Positions 58,157 to 64,000 of a stretch of 64,000 bases of DNA are shown here, one piece after another. Under the pieces are notes generated by a model. The model had not been told where the DNA came from, ran no database searches, and saw nothing but the letters and a program-made list of their open reading frames with translations. The number at the start of each line of letters is the position of its first letter. Within the stretch, counting starts at the first letter, position 1. Location of the stretch: the NCBI GenBank assembly GCA_963576475.1, contig OY754981.1, forward strand, positions 22,431,677 through 22,495,676, written 5' to 3'. A program made the position numbers and the translations under genes. Source of the DNA: Molanna angustata. Lineage: Eukaryota; Arthropoda; Insecta; Trichoptera; Molannidae.

Positions 58157-60489
58157 TTTGTACTCGCGAAAACCTTAGATTTAACATAAATAACCTCTAC
58201 GGGGAGGAAATATACAGTGAAACAAAAAAGTTTGAAAAATTAAAGTCAAAACACGCTAAGCTTCTATGTGACCTAACCTTTTTGTGTCGATGTCGTGATA
58301 AAAAAGTAGTGCCAAAGTGTTTTCAACTGAGACAACGCGGTAGCAGAAAATCGGTGAGAAAAATTCTTTATAATACTAGTTTTTCCCTCATACGCGACGA
58401 AATCGGTTACATTCATTTACAATTACATACACTTGGTACTGATATTAGAAATCTTCATATAAAACTTGCTAATATATTACACCCGTTAATATGGTCCGAA
58501 TTAGATAATCTCATTCATAATAGGATTGAAACGAATAATAAAATAAACTCCGACCGCCAAATAAGTAAATTCACGCGTATCGAAAATAATATCAAAAAAC
58601 AAGAATACCAACAGTCGTTAAATACCGATAAAATCATTCACAATCTCACTGATCTAAAATTAAATAACGATACAATATCTGTTCTAAGTAAAGGTTTTAA
58701 TTTTGGTGTTGTTCCTCCGAAAATTCCGAAAGAAGACATTGTTACGGGTATCGAATCAGCCGTGTGTAAACTACCAAATAATATAGCCGAAACTATACGA
58801 CAAGAAACTTGCCATATACTTAGAAAATCGCTTCCGCCGAAAAGAAATATATCTCTCGATGAAATACGAGCTCTTAAAGAATTACGCGCGAATAAAGATA
58901 TAATTATTCTTCCGGCAGATAAGGGAAACGCAACAGTCATCATGAAAAGCGAAGATTATCACATTAAAATAACTAATTTGCTTAACGATCCGGCTTATAA
59001 ACTGCATCCTAATAATCCTATAACATACTTAGAAAAAACGACTAAAACAAAAATTATGTCATCCAAATTAAGTCCAGAATTAAAAAAGTCGTTAATACCT
59101 AGAGAAAAATCGTCACGATTTCCGAAATTATACGGTTTGCCAAAGATTCACAAGACGGATGTTCCTCTTAGACCCATAGTCAGTTCTGTCGGTTCGCCAC
59201 TTCAAATGTTATCAAAGTATCTTGCCAACTACTTACAACCAGATGTAGAATCAGCGGAATCATTTGTCAAAAATTCGGAACATTTTATACAAATCATTAA
59301 AAATCAAAAATTAAACAAGGGCGACATCCTTGTCAGTTTTGACGTCGTATCCCTGTTTACCAATATACCTACAGACGAAGCTCTTCAAGCAATAAAAGAA
59401 ATGAGTGACCCACCGAATGACATAATAACTTTAATAGAACATTGCCTCAATAACACATTTTTCACTTATAATAACGACATGTACAAACAAGTAAAAGGAG
59501 CACCAATGGGTCTATCTCTTTCACCGCCAGTCGCTAACATATTCATGACCAAGTTAGAAAAAGAAGCTATAGATAGAGCGCGCTTAAAACCAAAGCTATG
59601 GATTAGATACGTGGACGATACTTTCGTTATATGGCCTCACGGTTTGGAGGAACTTCACAAATTTCTTGATTTTCTGAACGATCTCCACAATAACATCAAA
59701 TTCACAATGGAGATCGAAAACAACGGTGAAATTCCTTTTCTTGATGTTCTCGTAATCAAAAAAGACGATGGCACTCTCGGCCACACTGTGTACAGAAAAT
59801 CAACACATACCAACAGATATCTCCACGCATCGTCGAACCATCATCCAGCACAAATCGCCTCTGTAGCAAACACCTTGGTAACACGGTCATTAAGGATAAC
59901 CGACTCCGAAAACATTCAAAATGAATTAGAGTATCTTAAAAACGCGCTACGAAATAACGGTTTTTCAAATTTCACAATAAATAATGCAATAAAAAATCAA
60001 ACGAATAAAAATTTTAATAAAAAAGATACATCAACTAAAGTAAAGCCACTCGCCATTGCATTTTTACCTTACATAAAAGGCACTACTGACAAAATAAGTC
60101 ACCTACTTTACAAACATAATATTCGCACCATTTTTAGAACAGACAACAAAATTTCATCCTTTTTAAAAAGTCCGAAAGATAAAATACCATTAGAGTCACA
60201 CGGTATTTACGAAATTCCTTGCGGTGATTGCACAAAAACTTACATAGGCAGGACAAATCGCAGAATCTCGGCACGCGTCTCTGAACATCGCGTAGATATT
60301 AAAAACCGGAAATTAACTTCATCTCTAGTAAATCACTCATTGACCGAAAATCACTCCATAGACTTTGAAAATTCAAAAGTAGTCGCGAATATCAACAATG
60401 AAACATTTAGAATTTACAGGGAAGCAATAGAAATATATAGAAGAAGCAACAGTATAATGAATAGCAGGGACGATAGCATTCGAATCCCG

Positions 60490-61486
<997 letters not shown>

Positions 61487-61550
61487 ACATACATACATAC
61501 ACACCATCACGCCGTATCCCTACTTGGGGTAGGCTGAAAAATATTTTCAG
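61487..61550 (-). repeat. RTE-like LINE 3' terminus, reverse
   Basis: 'caccatcacgccgtatccct', then acttggggtaggctg, matches the terminus type at 41170-41205 and 53200-53240. Confidence 0.5.
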
Positions 61551-63569
61551 TTAATTCAGAAAAATATTTTCTTAATGATAAATTTATGTGTATACAAACA
61601 GTGAAAGATTTGATAAACATTATAAAGATATTCCAATTTATGTTTTAACACGAGTATAGTTACTACATCTAGCGTTAAGATGATTAACTAAAATGAGTTC
61701 TTTTTGATAAAAAGACTAGTTAGACTAATGAACCAAATCGAAAATAGCTCAATGGAAGTGAAAAATATCAAAAGTTTTCCTAGTTAAATATATTTTATAT
61801 TTATTCGATACTTTATAGATAAATGAAAAAAAAATAATAATTTATTTGCTCCACAAATATTTATATAACACTTTTTTTACATTTTTGTACTATTTTACAA
61901 CAAATAGCTATTGCTAAGCTGTACACCCGCAGAGACCCACCGTAACGAAATTATTACCTATCTCAATAGAACCGAAGTTGGTATTTATAATTACTTTGCG
62001 CTTGCGCAATTGTGCCTTTTGAATGACTTGCTTAATCAATAAAAGTTTTGAAAAATCTATATAATATGTTGTTCAGAAAACACCATCGCCATCTATGAAA
62101 TGTCGACAAAAACTTTTTTCCAACGCCATCTATTGAGAAACAATGAAAGCTACGATGCTTATACACGAGGTAAATGTCTATAAATGTCTCCAATTATAAT
62201 CGACAAATATTGTTTTAAGATTTTATTTTTGGGAATTCGATTTGTTGAAAAATAATGTCATTTTCCTGTTTGGAGTATGCAGAAAGAACCAACTAAAATC
62301 AATCTTATTCTGAAATATCATCTCAATCAGATGTTTCCCTTATTTTGTTTTAATTATTCATCTTTCCAAATATTTAATAATGTATGCTGTCGCGCTAACT
62401 AATCTGTAGTAGACCTTATCTGCTCTGTGTATTTTCTTCGGCAGACGTATCCAAACCACATATTTCATCGTTTGATTAAAATAGTTTTTTAGGTAAATCT
62501 TACATTTTTTGTTTTAAATCCTCATTAATTATCCTACATTCTAGTCTGAGACCTCATTTAATCCTTGTTAGTTCTAGATTCAAACATCAAGCTTACGTCT
62601 CACTGGCATACACGAGGATGAGGACAATTATATTGCATCGTTTGCAGAAAACTTTGCTGTTCTTGAAATAGCCGGTAAGAAAAATTGTTGATCAAAGTAC
62701 TAAGTTCACTAATACATAGGAAGATAAATTAATAGCGCTTCAGGCAACATTTCACAAACAGCAGTCAGTTTGAGCTAAATACAATATCAGTAAGTATTGG
62801 AAGCATTTTTGCATATAAAGTAAGATGTTTATAAGGTAAGTTTTTCAATTTGTTAAGAAAGAAATAAGAAAGATGTTCTTGTGAGAAATATGACTACTGG
62901 TGGGAATATTTGGATCTTGGAATCCCTATGAGAAATCATTATTGTGCGCACAGTAGGTTGGTAGCAGCTAGTATCAGTAGATAGAAGCAAGTAATGTTAG
63001 TATCTAATGCACAATACCTACATAGCTGAGAGATGTTCTGTGTGCAATTCATGATACAACCCTTGGGAAGATATTATAAATTCACGATAAGACCACACTA
63101 AACGAACGGAAAAGCAACTGTGCACTTTTCATGTATGATCTTGATTGTCTCATTTTTTTTTATTTGAAGCACAACCAGATTTCCATTCCATTTTTTTTTA
63201 AGATATTTATTTTTTAATAAAAAGTAATACATTTTTATTTTCCCGCCAAACTGCAAAGCAGTTTTTTGGCAGAGCAGATTCTCTCTTTCACATAATATTA
63301 TAAATTTCACATATAATTATTTCAATAAACTTATCTCAAATATTAAAGAAACAGAGACTAAACAAAAATTTGAAAGAAAAAAAAATGAAATTCGAAAGAA
63401 AAAAAAAATTGAAATAAACCTTACACATAATAAACATTAGATATACCTATAATTAATTAACAATAATAATTCAAAGTCTAACGAACTTTAAGAGTAAATA
63501 TCTGTTAGAGGGAATTCTGGAATTAATTTTTTTCTTAGTTACTGTAACTTGTGATAGGTATATAATTTT
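61551..63569. other. AT-rich DNA with a dispersed repeat block, no gene recognised
   Basis: 'tatctcaatagaaccgaagt', then ttgcgcttgcgcaattgtgc at about 61958-62010, is a copy of the block pair seen at 8650-8795. The rest shows no coding signal. 'ctagtatcagtagatagaag' and 'aagcttacgtctcactggca' are not matched elsewhere. Confidence 0.4.
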
Positions 63570-63572
63570 TAA

Positions 63573-63993
63573 GGCTCCCGCAAACTATAGTCTTTCTATC
63601 GGCTGATAGTTTTAAGTGGGGGAAATTTTTGAGACATAGGATCAGATTCAGAAATCCGGCGGGCTGCATAGGTAAAATACACAATATAAAAAAATCAGAT
63701 TTTTTTTCCTATTGCAATGTGTGCGAATGAAATTTGATGTAATGTAGTGTTTTTTTAATCGTTTTCTAATTTTTGACGCATATTGCTAGCTTGCCGTACA
63801 GAAACACGCTGCTGGCCGCAGTTTGACCAAGCTTGTTTAAAGTATGAAAATCGCATCGTTGTAATACATCTTCATACTGATTAATCTTGTGAGCGCCTGA
63901 CTCACCATACGAATATATATATATATATACTGATTAAAGAACCCTATCGACTAAAATATCGACCGATAGAAAGTTTGTAGTTTGCGGAAGCCC
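63573..63993. mobile_element. PIF/Harbinger-like MITE, 421 bp, TAA target duplication
   Basis: The left end ggctcccgcaaactatagtc, then tttctatcggctgata, pairs with the reversed right end (gggcttccgcaaactacaaa, then ctttctatcggtcgata). TAA flanks both ends (63570-63572 and 63994-63996). Inner sequence is non-coding. The 3-bp TWA duplication and G-rich TIR start fit PIF/Harbinger. Confidence 0.68.
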
Positions 63994-64000
63994 TAAGACA

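Overview
The window looks like nuclear DNA from an insect, most probably a moth or butterfly. It is very AT-rich. It carries many non-LTR retrotransposon tails that end in the 'accatcacgcc...ccccttacgggg' type of sequence, abundant 'gtaggtaggtacctacc' motifs, tRNA-derived SINEs, Helitron-like elements and TA/GT microsatellites. This combination is typical of Lepidoptera. The assignment is inference; no marker gene was matched.

Only one convincing host gene is visible: the 3' half of a spliced plus-strand gene at 42349-47295. It has three exons with consensus splice sites. They encode about 761 residues of a Pro/Gln/Ser-rich protein with a poly-proline stretch, repeated PPW/PW-R and IPIQME motifs, and a C-terminal segment resembling the Enigma/ZASP (PDLIM) region. 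A muscle Z-disc or actin-associated scaffold is the best guess. The 5' exons lie further left, possibly outside the window. A decayed coding-like segment at 3103-3479 is the only other non-transposon coding signal.

Everything else is intergenic or intronic DNA built from mobile elements. From left to right: decayed repeats and a coding relic (1-6.4 kb); Penelope-like (PLE) terminal fragments carrying hammerhead ribozymes, including a perfect 205-bp palindrome (6.4-7.4 kb); a Helitron-like element with an internal GT tract (8.8-9.8 kb); TIR elements (10.7-11.2 and 13.7-14.8 kb); LINE tails, SINEs and a foldback element (12-20 kb); a 465-bp TA tract (20.7-21.2 kb); LINE debris and a foldback element (21.7-25.3 kb); two head-to-tail Helitron-like copies with internal minisatellites (25.4-31.0 kb); a composite with 146-bp inverted arms, each holding a hammerhead ribozyme (31.5-32.1 kb); more LINE/SINE fragments, a Harbinger-like MITE and a second Helitron-like copy (32-39.2 kb); a broken RTE-like LINE (39.4-41.2 kb); the host gene (42.3-47.3 kb); an R1-like LINE tail and SINEs (49-54 kb); and a nested Penelope complex (55.1-61.3 kb).

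The Penelope complex is the most striking locus. A full-length element (891-residue reverse transcriptase plus GIY-YIG endonuclease) lies between 443-bp direct repeats. It is fused head-to-head to an apparently identical, 5'-truncated inverted copy. The unit is framed by long TA tracts, which in turn interrupt an older Helitron-like repeat. The apparent lack of divergence between the copies points to very recent activity.
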